NCBI GenBank assembly: GCA_015478575.1
Contig: JADMIN010000241.1
Location: 1-5,196 of the forward strand
Length of the DNA: 5,196 bases
DNA from: Ktedonobacterales bacterium
GTDB lineage: Bacteria > Chloroflexota > Ktedonobacteria > Ktedonobacterales > JADMIN01
Reading direction: 5' to 3'
Position numbers and translations under genes: made by a program. The notes under the pieces are model-generated. The model worked only from the letters and a program-made list of their open reading frames with translations, ran no database searches and was not told the origin of the DNA. Shown here one piece after another: positions 1-5,196 of the stretch; the stretch's first letter is position 1; each line of letters opens with the position of its first letter.

Positions 1-15
1 AAGCTCTTCTTTTAA

Positions 16-21
16 TATAAT
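16..21 (+). promoter_or_regulatory. Perfect -10 hexamer near the left edge
   Basis: TATAAT sits in the only markedly AT-rich stretch of the window, about 180 bases before the substrate-binding protein start. A matching -35 box with normal spacing would lie outside the left edge, so only half of a sigma-70-type promoter can be seen. If it is used, transcription would start near base 28 and leave a leader of about 170 bases. A weaker alternative lies closer to the gene: TTTCCA near 118-123 and TATGAG 18 bases later, each matching four of six consensus positions. Which one is active cannot be decided from sequence. Confidence 0.3.
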
Positions 22-71
22 GTTAACCCAAACTGTCCCGTTCCCTTCCCCGCCTTAAATTTCGATGAGAA

Positions 72-81
72 TGGCGCGCCA
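72..81. repeat. 10-bp palindrome TGGCGCGCCA in leader
   Basis: This is a perfect self-complementary 10-mer in the untranslated leader of the substrate-binding protein gene. The same 10-mer, preceded by A in both copies, recurs at 4786-4795 upstream of the membrane-protein gene. It could be a binding site for a dimeric regulator. It could also simply be a GC-rich palindrome with no function. Confidence 0.35.
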
Positions 82-183
82 CGCCCCCCGTCAACACAAA
101 GTATCCTGCCGAAACTGTTTCCACAACCGCTTTTTCTCTCGTATGAGTGAGCTTGATCAGTAACCGCTGGCACGCTTTTGGCG

Positions 184-189
184 AAGGAG
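184..189 (+). promoter_or_regulatory. Ribosome binding site for the GTG start at 200
   Basis: AAGGAG lies ten bases before the GTG at 200. It is the reason for choosing this start: no ATG is available at the head of the signal peptide, and the reading frame from this GTG immediately gives a basic n-region, a hydrophobic core and a lipobox. Confidence 0.75.
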
Positions 190-199
190 CAATCACATC

Positions 200-1444
200 G
201 TGATCTATTCATCCCGTCATGCGCGGCGGCTTGCCCCCCTGGCCATCGTGCTGCTCACCCTCTGGCTGGCGGCGTGCGGCGCACAGGCGGCGCCCGACAA
301 GACCTACACCATCGCCGCGTACTTTCCAGTGACCGGCGCCGATGCCGCGATAGGGCAGGCCATGCAGCGCGCCGTGGATCTCGCCGTACAGCAAAACGCG
401 GCGCTCGGTCACGGCTATACCCTCACCGTGGCACACTTTGACGAAACGGACGGTGACCCCGCTGACGTCGTGATGACGCTCGCCGCTGACCGCCGCGTGA
501 TGGGCATCGTTGGCCCATCCGATAGCCAGACCGCCCTGGGAATGCTGCCCGGCGTCGCACAGACGGGCCTTACTACCATCAGCCCCAGCGCGCTCTTGGC
601 TGGCCTCACGCAGGCCGACGCGGCGGCGGCGCAGGGCATCGCCTTCACGCAACTGCACCCCAAGGGGGCAGGGGGCGCGTTCTTCCGCCTGCCCGCGACT
701 GACCGCACCGTCGGCAAAGCCGCCGCGGATCTCGCCGTCGCGCCAACGGCATCATCTGGGCTGGCCGCCCGAGCGGTCTTTGTGGTGGACGACGGCACGC
801 TCTCAGGCAAAGCGTTGGCCGCCGCGTTCTCGCAAGAGCTAAAGGCGAGGCAGGGTACGGTCGCCGGCCAGCGGTCCATTCTCCTCGGCGCGCCAAACAG
901 CGCCCAGTCCGCCGTCACCGCCATCATCGAGGCCAATCCCGACATCGTCTTTTACGCCGGTGGCATCGCCAGCGGCGCCGCCCTACGCTCCACGCTCTCG
1001 CTCACCGGCGCCCCGCAACTCAGCATCCTGAGCGTCGGCCCCATCGCCAATGATCCCGCCTGGAGCACGGCGGTGGGTGTGGTACCCGCCTCAGCGTATA
1101 CCACCGCCATGCTGCCCGCGCGCGACCTCTCGACGCTCAAAGGAGCGAGCAGTTTTATCACGGCCTATCAGTCGGCCTACCCTAAACAGGCCCTGCTGCC
1201 ACAGAGTGCGCTCGCCTATGACGCGGCAATGGACGAGATCACCGCGATACGGTCGCTCATCGCCGCCAGCAAGCCCGTGACGCGCGCGGCGGTGCTCGCC
1301 ATCGTGACCTCAGCGAAGTACGTGGGTGTGACGGGCACGCTCGCCTTCGACAAAAACGGCGACAGCCTCTCGCCACCCGCGTTTAGCGTTTACACCTGCG
1401 ACACCAAGGGCACTTGGAGCTACCAGACGAGCATCGGCGGATGA
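200..1444 (+). CDS. ABC transporter substrate-binding lipoprotein (LivK/Peripla_BP_6 type)
   Basis: This 414-residue protein is predicted to be a membrane-anchored extracellular solute receptor for an ABC importer of the branched-chain amino acid/amide/urea class. Residues 1-25 form a lipoprotein signal peptide: basic RHARR, a hydrophobic core, then lipobox LAAC with the lipidated cysteine at 26. The mature part reads as a type I periplasmic-binding fold. It has an opening strand TIAAYFPVTG (37-46), helix GQAMQRAVDLAV (52-63), FDETDGDP (80-87), and VMGIVGPSDSQTA (100-112), the usual ligand-site loop region. Later come a second-lobe strand AVFVVDDGT and a PDIVFYAGG strand. The C-terminal GVTGTLAFDKNGD motif is typical of the family. 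Length is normal for LivK-like proteins. Translation starts at GTG with a good Shine-Dalgarno. No permease or ATPase gene is visible, so the substrate is unknown and the protein is an orphan within the window. The family call is firm; branched-chain amino acids as ligand are only a guess. Confidence 0.88.
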   Translation: MIYSSRHARRLAPLAIVLLTLWLAACGAQAAPDKTYTIAAYFPVTGADAAIGQAMQRAVDLAVQQNAALGHGYTLTVAHFDETDGDPADVVMTLAADRRVMGIVGPSDSQTALGMLPGVAQTGLTTISPSALLAGLTQADAAAAQGIAFTQLHPKGAGGAFFRLPATDRTVGKAAADLAVAPTASSGLAARAVFVVDDGTLSGKALAAAFSQELKARQGTVAGQRSILLGAPNSAQSAVTAIIEANPDIVFYAGGIASGAALRSTLSLTGAPQLSILSVGPIANDPAWSTAVGVVPASAYTTAMLPARDLSTLKGASSFITAYQSAYPKQALLPQSALAYDAAMDEITAIRSLIAASKPVTRAAVLAIVTSAKYVGVTGTLAFDKNGDSLSPPAFSVYTCDTKGTWSYQTSIGG

Positions 1445-1473
1445 GGGCAGCCTCTACACAGGAAGAGGCCTCA
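1442..1473 (+). terminator. Bulged stem-loop at the substrate-binding protein stop
   Basis: TGAGG (1442-1446) can pair with CCTCA (1469-1473), and CCTCT (1451-1455) with AGAGG (1464-1468). This gives a ten-pair stem with a four-base bulge (GCAG) and an eight-base loop. It begins on the stop codon of the upstream gene. No T-run follows, so it does not look like a classical intrinsic terminator. It could protect the 3' end or help Rho-independent pausing. Confidence 0.3.
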
Positions 1474-1509
1474 TCGCACAACCCGTGCAACGGTCCCGAA
1501 ACTGGTCAT

Positions 1510-1535
1510 CCATCGCGTTCGCTGTCACGTGATGG
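1510..1535. other. Second hairpin in the convergent gap
   Basis: CCATCGCGT (1510-1518) pairs with ACGTGATGG (1527-1535) over nine positions with one G-T pair and an eight-base loop. It lies about 65 bases past the end of the substrate-binding gene. There is no T tract on either side. It may contribute to transcript ending between the two convergent genes, but this is inference from structure only. Confidence 0.25.
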
Positions 1536-1620
1536 AGCATCAGCCGCGTTGTTGAACGATCTCATACGGAATCAGATTGGATTGTTGGCTTCGCGGAACT
1601 CCAGCCCCAGCAGTGCCGTG

Positions 1621-1636
1621 TGTCGGCGCGCCGACA
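1621..1636. repeat. Perfect 16-bp palindrome between convergent genes
   Basis: TGTCGGCGCGCCGACA is self-complementary over all 16 bases with no spacer; the next bases on each side do not pair. It lies in the 276-base gap between the plus-strand substrate-binding gene and the minus-strand lipoprotein pseudogene. No coding frame was recognised here. The form is that of a binding site for a symmetric protein dimer. Without a loop it would make only a poor RNA hairpin. Confidence 0.6.
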
Positions 1637-1720
1637 ATGACGTTCTGGCGTAGCCTCCTCAGCGAGCATACCGCCGAGTGGGTGGTGAGCTAGTCGCTCC
1701 CACGCTACCTGCCGCCACTC

Positions 1721-2523
1721 TCAGGGTGCGCCTGGCGGCGTCGGCAGCACGGATGCGAGCGGTATGAGGGCGTCGACCTGAGTTGATATCTGCGCGGCCA
1801 GTTGCTCGATTTGCGCGGGTTCTGCGCTGCCGGCCAGCACGAAGGTCTGTCCGTGCGGTAGCGGGAGCACGACGCTGGTATAATCCCCTGCTCGCGTGCT
1901 CCATCCAAGGCCAGCGGGCAGGGAGAGCGCGGTCGCGCCGGTGGTCGGGCGCGACGCCGTGGCGTTGACGCGCTCGGCGAAGTAGGAATGGGCGGTGGGG
2001 GCACTCCCGTAACGAAGCTGTAGGCGGGCGCCTGTAGCGATCCCGCCACGCCAAGGCCACAAGTCTCGCCGAGTGCGAGTGAGCCGACCGTTGTTGCCGT
2101 CCCGCGGGAGCACGGCGTGGGCAGGCCGGTATCCAGCGACAGTTGCCATACTTCGCTCGCTGGATCCACCGTTAGGATGACGACATCCTGATACGCGCCG
2201 ACGGGGTCGAGCGAGACCACCGCGCTGCCGAACCGTGGGCCGGCGGCCAGCCATGAGATGGCGGCGGGGGTGAAGGTCGTGCCATCCGGTCGATGCAGGA
2301 CCGTCGCGGCCGCCGCGAAGGCCGCCTGCGCTGAAGTGTGACTGCCGCTCGCCGCATAGGCGGAGTTCTATTGAAGCTGCCAGATTGGTAGATGACGCTC
2401 TGGTTGCCGCACCGGATGGCCGCTGGTCGTGGCGGCTCCGCTGCACCCAGTCGCGCTTACCGTCACGGCGAGGAGGGCCGCCAAGACTGGTCCCGCACGG
2501 GACATGCGAGCATTGAGAGCCAT
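1721..2523 (-). pseudogene. Broken lipoprotein gene (premature TAG and -1 frameshift)
   Basis: The start ATG (2521-2523) follows AAGGAG with a seven-base gap. It opens a lipoprotein signal peptide: MALNARMSR, a hydrophobic core, then SATGC with cysteine at residue 27. After 51 codons the frame meets TAG (2368-2370). The same frame then continues with protein-like sequence, including SAYAASGSHTSAQ, DGTTFTPAAISWLAAG and VSLDPVGAYQDVVILTVD, to SFVTG. At a run of five G on the plus strand (1997-2001) the coding signal moves to the -1 frame. It continues through AHSYFAERVNATASRP, DYTSVVLPLPHGQTFVLAG and AQIEQLAAQI to a TGA at 1721-1723. Restoring one base to the run and reading TAG as a sense codon gives a 267-residue secreted lipoprotein. 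Its family is not recognised. TAG could derive from CAG by one transition. Two independent lesions favour a real pseudogene over a single sequencing slip. Confidence 0.75.
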
Positions 2524-3014
2524 CCGTTTACTCCTTATCAGCTGATGCCTACCCGCGCGAGGAGATACCTTGTCGGAGGGTGCAATGAGCCAATGCGGGT
2601 GCATGTTCGATGGCGTTTACTATCTAGCGGGCAAAAATCCATACGGCTTCATCGTGGCGCTGCTTCCCCCCCTCTCTGTTGACGTTCACAAGAGTGGTGC
2701 GGTTTCATGTGCCGCTCACGTCGCGAAGAGCAGACTTGCCCTGAGGGAACGTCATAGTAGATGGTGAAGTAGCTCCCATCACTGCTGATAGCGCCAGGGT
2801 GAGCGCATCTCACTCCAAAATGGAGAGAGCGGGACCTGCCGAGAGCAGACACCATCATGGTGGCTATCGTACACAGAGAGGCTCTTGCGCCAATCCACGG
2901 ACCGCGGGCGAGCGTGCCCGAAAGCGAAGACGAGAAAGCGTCTCGTGGCTCGTGCTCCAAAGGAAACCACGGAGGCGCGGGCGCGCGAGACGCTCTTGCT
3001 AACGCGACGGACGG
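2524..3014. other. Gene-free stretch between lipoprotein pseudogene and sodA
   Basis: No convincing coding sequence was found on either strand over about 490 bases; the open frames here have no family resemblance and are arginine/serine-rich. The left part is the leader of the lipoprotein pseudogene, including its AAGGAG at 2531-2536. It is visibly less GC-rich than the flanking genes and has a C7 run (2666-2672). Small perfect inverted repeats lie at 2799-2813 (GTGAG/CTCAC), 2813-2825 (CTCCA/TGGAG) and 2850-2862 (CACCA/TGGTG). The right end holds the candidate sodA terminator. The stretch could be eroded coding sequence or a relict insertion. Confidence 0.5.
2930..2994 (-). terminator. Candidate sodA terminator with alternative hairpins
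   Basis: Read on the minus strand, AGCGTCTCG (2994-2986) begins 20 bases after the sodA stop and can pair with CGAGACGCT (2945-2937), enclosing a smaller CTCC/GGAG stem. The 3' arm is followed by a pyrimidine-rich tail, TTCTCGTCTTCGCTTTC. A competing small hairpin, ACGAGA/TCTCGT with a five-base loop (2946-2930), shares bases with that 3' arm, so only one can form at a time. The tail is not a clean U-run, so termination efficiency is uncertain. Confidence 0.4.
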
Positions 3015-3635
3015 CTAGCGCCCGCCCTTGCCGCGCTCGTAGCGCTTGGCGATCTCGTCCCAGTTGAGGGTATTCCACCAAGCGGCGAGATACTCGGGAC
3101 GACGATTCTGGTATTTCAGGTAGTAGGCGTGCTCCCACACGTCGTTGCCCATGACTGGGAACAGCCCCTCCATGAGAGGGCTATCCTGGTTGGCGGTTGA
3201 GGTAACCTGGAGCTGACCGCTTGGATTGACGACCAGCCATGCCCAGCCAGAGCCGAAGCGCTTGGTGCCCGCGTCGTTGAACTGGCTCTTGAGGGTATCC
3301 AACGAGCCGAAGGTCTGGTTGATCGCGTCCGCCAGCGCGCCGGTGGGTTGGCCACCGCCGTTGGGTTTCATGATCTGCCAGTACATGCTGTGATTGACGT
3401 GACCGCCGCCGTTGTTGCGCACCGCCGTGCGGATGTTCTCCGGGACGTCGTTCATGCGCCGCATCAGCTCCTCGACGGGCAGGCTGGCGAGTTGGCTCTG
3501 GCCCTCGAGCGCGGCATTCAGGTTGTTGACATACGCCTGATGGTGCTTGTCATGATGCAGATGCATCGTCTCTTCATCAATGTACGGCTCAAGCGCGTTG
3601 TAGTCGTACGGCAGCGGTGGAAGCTCGAATGCCAT
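3015..3635 (-). CDS. sodA: Superoxide dismutase, Mn type
   Basis: This 206-residue cytoplasmic enzyme converts superoxide to oxygen and hydrogen peroxide. It aligns over its whole length with bacterial Mn/Fe SODs. The N-terminal domain has LPPLPYDYNALEPYID and the helical HLHHDKHHQAYVNNLNAALE. The C-terminal domain has RFGSGWAWLVV, TANQDSPLM and DVWEHAYYLKYQNRRPEY. The four metal ligands are His27, His82 (in NHSMYW), Asp165 and His169, and the gateway Tyr is at 35. Gly at 77-78 and Gln150 in TANQD match the Mn rather than the Fe pattern, though a cambialistic enzyme cannot be excluded. The start at 3635 is supported by AGGAGG ten bases upstream; an in-frame ATG further upstream at 3716 would add 27 residues that do not look like SOD. 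It has no signal peptide. It is separated from the membrane-protein gene by 264 bases, so it probably has its own promoter. Confidence 0.97.
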   Translation of the reverse strand: MAFELPPLPYDYNALEPYIDEETMHLHHDKHHQAYVNNLNAALEGQSQLASLPVEELMRRMNDVPENIRTAVRNNGGGHVNHSMYWQIMKPNGGGQPTGALADAINQTFGSLDTLKSQFNDAGTKRFGSGWAWLVVNPSGQLQVTSTANQDSPLMEGLFPVMGNDVWEHAYYLKYQNRRPEYLAAWWNTLNWDEIAKRYERGKGGR

Positions 3636-3720
3636 TGTTTTCTGTCCTCCTGACCAACAGAACTCCGTTGTCCCGCGAGTCGGCCGGGTGGGCCATCCCC
3701 TACGGGCGCGCATCACCAGC

Positions 3721-3735
3721 CGAGTTCGCGACTCG
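3721..3735. promoter_or_regulatory. Inverted repeat in the sodA leader, possible operator
   Basis: CGAGT-TCGCG-ACTCG is a perfect five-base inverted repeat with a five-base centre. It starts exactly where transcription from the TACAAT box at 3743-3748 would begin, about 85 to 100 bases before the sodA start. This position suits either a repressor operator or a 5'-UTR hairpin. No known SOD regulator site (Fur, SoxR-type) was recognised in it. Confidence 0.35.
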
Positions 3736-3742
3736 CACTAGT

Positions 3743-3774
3743 ATTGTAAGGCGGGCCGCGCTACTGGTTGCCAA
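3743..3774 (-). promoter_or_regulatory. Candidate sodA promoter
   Basis: On the minus strand TTGGCA (3774-3769) is followed after 20 bases by TACAAT (3748-3743). The -10 box matches five of six consensus bases and the -35 four of six. The spacer is longer than the usual 16-18, so the -35 assignment is weak while the -10 is attractive. The predicted start near 3736 gives a leader of about 100 bases. Confidence 0.35.
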
Positions 3775-3849
3775 GGTCAGGCGAAATCTTCGCGGGAGTC
3801 CGCATCCTGACCAGGTGACGCGGCGCTGGTCTTCGGGTGCCGATGCAAG

Positions 3850-3875
3850 GACGGCGCTGGCACGGCGTGCCCGTC
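3850..3875 (-). terminator. Stem-loop after the membrane-protein gene
   Basis: GGCAC (3859-3863) pairs with GTGCC (3867-3871) around a three-base loop, and GACG (3850-3853) with CGTC (3872-3875), leaving a five-base bulge on one side. It lies about 25 bases past the stop of the minus-strand membrane-protein gene. Few T residues follow on the minus strand, so it is at best a weak or factor-assisted terminator separating that gene from sodA. Confidence 0.25.
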
Positions 3876-3899
3876 GGCGAGGATGAGGCGATGCGGCGC

Positions 3900-4688
3900 C
3901 TACGTGCGGTCGCCGCGATCAGGCGGCCCAGCACGTTCGCCAAGGGGTGGCGCCGCCGCGCCCAAGCGTGGGCCGCCACGGGGCGCGGCCCGGCGCGCCA
4001 AGGGCGCCGCCAGCACGATGGCGAGCGTGAGCAGGCTCAGCCCACCAGCGCCAATGCCATAGCCCGCACTCAGCGCCACCCAGAGCGCCCATGCGAGCCA
4101 CACCAGCCCCGCCAGCGCGATGGGCGCGCCCTGAGGCGCATGCCGCGCCTGGAGGGGTATGCGCACCCAGCGCAGCGCCGGAGCCGCGAGCCGCCACCCA
4201 GACACAAGCAGCCCATCCGCGACCAACACAGCTCCCGCTAGCCCGCTCAGCAGTATTCCCGCCACCAGTCCGCCCGCAGGCGAGCCAGACGCGCTGGCGA
4301 GGAGATAGCCCACGACCGCGCAGAGCAGCAGCGCCCCTACGATGACGACCGCGAGCCGGTTGGCCGCGCTCGCGGGTCGCTCCAGCAGCGGCGGCGCTCC
4401 CGTGATGGTCAGAGGGTGCTGGGGATCCCGCGAGCGGGCGGGAGCGCCCGCGGGCACACGCGCCAGCAGCGCCGTGCCTAACGCCGCCGCGCCGAATGCC
4501 GCCAAGGGCACCAGCAGCGCCAGCCAGAGCGGCACTGCCCAGCGCTCGATCGGCAGGAAGAGCAGCACCGGCATGGTCAGCACACAGAGCATGCCAAGGC
4601 AGCCGAGCAACGTACCCCGCGTGAGCCGATTTGGCAGTGGGCCATCGAACGGGTCGTTGGAGCGCGCCACCGGCGCCTCATCGCTCAT
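3900..4688 (-). CDS. Six-helix membrane protein of unknown family
   Basis: This 262-residue protein has a polar N-terminus (about residues 1-25, MSDEAPVARSNDPFDG). Six hydrophobic segments follow at roughly 26-46, 51-76, 112-131, 138-162, 188-207 and 209-229, in three closely spaced pairs. Between the first two pairs lies a loop with DPQHPLTITGAPPLLERP. The tail from 230 is rich in Arg, Pro and Gly. The start at 4688 is chosen because GGAGGGGAGG precedes it closely; an upstream in-frame ATG at 4742 lacks such a site. The family is not recognised: no catalytic, nucleotide-binding or metal motif is visible. The GC-rich composition also leaves long open frames on the opposite strand, but only this frame gives alternating hydrophobic helices with a ribosome site. 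It could be a small permease-like or integral envelope protein; no function is assigned. Confidence 0.75.
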   Translation of the reverse strand: MSDEAPVARSNDPFDGPLPNRLTRGTLLGCLGMLCVLTMPVLLFLPIERWAVPLWLALLVPLAAFGAAALGTALLARVPAGAPARSRDPQHPLTITGAPPLLERPASAANRLAVVIVGALLLCAVVGYLLASASGSPAGGLVAGILLSGLAGAVLVADGLLVSGWRLAAPALRWVRIPLQARHAPQGAPIALAGLVWLAWALWVALSAGYGIGAGGLSLLTLAIVLAAPLARRAAPRGGPRLGAAAPPLGERAGPPDRGDRT

Positions 4689-4766
4689 CGGTCCTCCCCT
4701 CCAGCGGCCCGTCGGGCAGGCGCACGCCAGCGCCATGGCCATGTGCGGATGCCGCCGCTCACTAGG

Positions 4767-4796
4767 AGTCTACGGCATAGAGCGATGGCGCGCCAA
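4767..4796 (-). promoter_or_regulatory. Candidate promoter for the membrane-protein gene
   Basis: On the minus strand TTGGCG (4796-4791) and TAGACT (4772-4767) are 18 bases apart, each matching four of six consensus bases. The start would lie near 4760, about 70 bases before the gene. The palindrome TGGCGCGCCA (4786-4795) overlaps the -35 box, which would suit repression by steric block. In such GC-rich DNA this is only suggestive. Confidence 0.3.
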
Positions 4797-4840
4797 CGCG
4801 ATCCGTTGCATGCGGGCCTCCATGGGCCATCTCGGATCCA

Positions 4841-5006
4841 TCAGGTGACCGTTGGTACGCGATCACCCTGGCTCGGCGGCGGCGAGAGGACCAGCAACGC
4901 CATGTCTGGCGCGGAGCCGTTGCGGCAGGGGAGTCCCGATATCGTCGCCGCCGCCCGCGCCCCAGCGATAGGATTCGGCGGAGCGGCGGCTGACCACCCG
5001 CTTCAT
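4841..5006 (-). pseudogene. Internally deleted small cupin gene
   Basis: The ATG at 5004-5006 overlaps the aminotransferase stop as ATGA and opens MKRVVSRRSAESYRWG. This matches the start of small single-domain cupins, which typically read SKxxAEHYxWGxxCDGWHLL. The frame then loses resemblance and stops at 4863-4865 after 47 codons. A second frame, ending at 4841-4843, encodes RNGSAPDMALLVLSPPPSQGDRV, the usual ending of the same family (RNxSxxDxxFLVISxPxSxGDRV). The core with both metal-binding cupin motifs is missing. The whole remnant is 166 bases, against roughly 330-360 for an intact gene. An internal deletion that also shifted the frame explains this best. The family recognition rests on memory of consensus sequences, not on a search. 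No functional product is expected. Confidence 0.65.
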
Positions 5007-5196
5007 GCCGGTACCGCCGTCGCCAACCGTGCCCGCACGAGCGCGCCAAGCCGCCGGATGCCCTCACGGGCTGTCTCGGGGCTGGCATTCGAGAAGTTGA
5101 GACGCAGCGTGTTCGCGCCGGTGCCGTTGGTGTGGAAGGGAGCGCCCGGCACGAAGGCCACCTTGCGCTTGATGGCGTCGGCGAGCAGGTCCGCCG
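5003..5196 (-). CDS. PLP-dependent aminotransferase, C-terminal fragment (runs off the right edge)
   Basis: Only the last 63 codons are in the window, with TGA at 5003-5005. The peptide contains IKRKVAFVPGAPF followed by NTLRLNFSNASPETAREGI. This is the C-terminal small-domain signature of fold-type I aminotransferases of the 2-aminoadipate/MocR-like group (class I/II). The Arg in LRLNFS is the residue that normally holds the substrate carboxylate. These enzymes transfer amino groups between amino acids and 2-oxoacids in the cytoplasm using pyridoxal phosphate. The PLP lysine and most of the protein lie outside, so the substrate cannot be inferred. The stop overlaps the start of the cupin remnant by four bases, pointing to former translational coupling. 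No defect is visible in the part present. Confidence 0.88.
   Translation of the reverse strand, partial: ADLLADAIKRKVAFVPGAPFHTNGTGANTLRLNFSNASPETAREGIRRLGALVRARLATAVPA

Noticed and set aside
209..945. Long minus-strand open frames (209-658 and 415-945)
   Set aside because: They lie wholly opposite the substrate-binding gene, lack ribosome sites and have no coherent domain; they are shadows produced by high GC.
1414..1653. Plus-strand open frame of 79 codons after the substrate-binding gene
   Set aside because: It starts inside the preceding gene, has no ribosome site, no recognisable motif and is Ser/Arg/Ala-rich; it spans two hairpins and the 16-bp palindrome.
2679..2684. TTGACG as a -35 box
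   Set aside because: No acceptable -10 hexamer follows within 16-19 bases and no plus-strand gene begins downstream.
3837..4848. Plus-strand open frames opposite the membrane-protein gene (3837-4241, 4342-4848)
   Set aside because: Their composition is low-complexity Arg/Pro/Ala/Ser, while the minus-strand frame gives clean hydrophobic helices behind a strong ribosome site.
4844..4867. Inverted repeat GGTGA/TCACC with a 14-base centre
   Set aside because: The arms are only five bases, the spacing is wide, and it lies across the end of the cupin remnant where it has a coding origin.
4762..5088. Minus-strand open frame of 108 codons across the aminotransferase end
   Set aside because: It overlaps the aminotransferase tail out of frame and is almost all Arg/Gly/Pro; the other two frames of the region carry the cupin-like ends.
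1..5196. tRNA, rRNA, CRISPR array, transposase or toxin-antitoxin genes
   Set aside because: No cloverleaf, regularly spaced repeats, terminal inverted repeats with target duplication, or matching protein motifs were seen on either strand.

Overview
The window is GC-rich DNA, roughly two thirds G+C by eye. It carries short, sparsely packed genes and an unusual share of non-coding or decayed sequence. Two lipobox signal peptides point to a bacterium. The Mn-type superoxide dismutase, the LivK-like lipoprotein and the cupin/aminotransferase pair would all fit a Chloroflexota-like genome, for example Ktedonobacteria or Thermomicrobia relatives. That placement is an impression from protein style, not a demonstrated one. 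No RNA gene, CRISPR array, insertion sequence or phage gene was recognised.

Layout from left to right: (1) an AT-rich edge with a perfect -10 hexamer and a leader of about 170 bases; (2) a plus-strand gene for a 414-aa branched-chain-amino-acid-type substrate-binding lipoprotein, with no permease or ATPase nearby; (3) a 276-base gap holding two hairpins and a perfect 16-bp palindrome; (4) a minus-strand lipoprotein gene that converges on the first gene and is broken by an in-frame TAG and a -1 frameshift at a homopolymer; (5) about 490 bases with no gene; (6) minus-strand sodA, complete with all metal ligands; (7) a minus-strand gene for a six-helix membrane protein of unrecognised family; (8) the collapsed remnant of a small cupin gene; (9) the last 63 codons of a PLP-dependent aminotransferase running off the right edge. 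From sodA rightwards everything is on the minus strand.

The genes do not form one pathway. The substrate-binding protein would capture a small solute at the outer face of the membrane. SodA removes superoxide in the cytoplasm. The aminotransferase and the cupin remnant overlap by an ATGA, which suggests they were once translationally coupled in one operon.

No previously undescribed system is convincingly present. The observations most worth checking are the internally deleted cupin gene, the doubly broken lipoprotein gene, and the palindromes centred on GGCGCGCC that recur in the intergenic regions.
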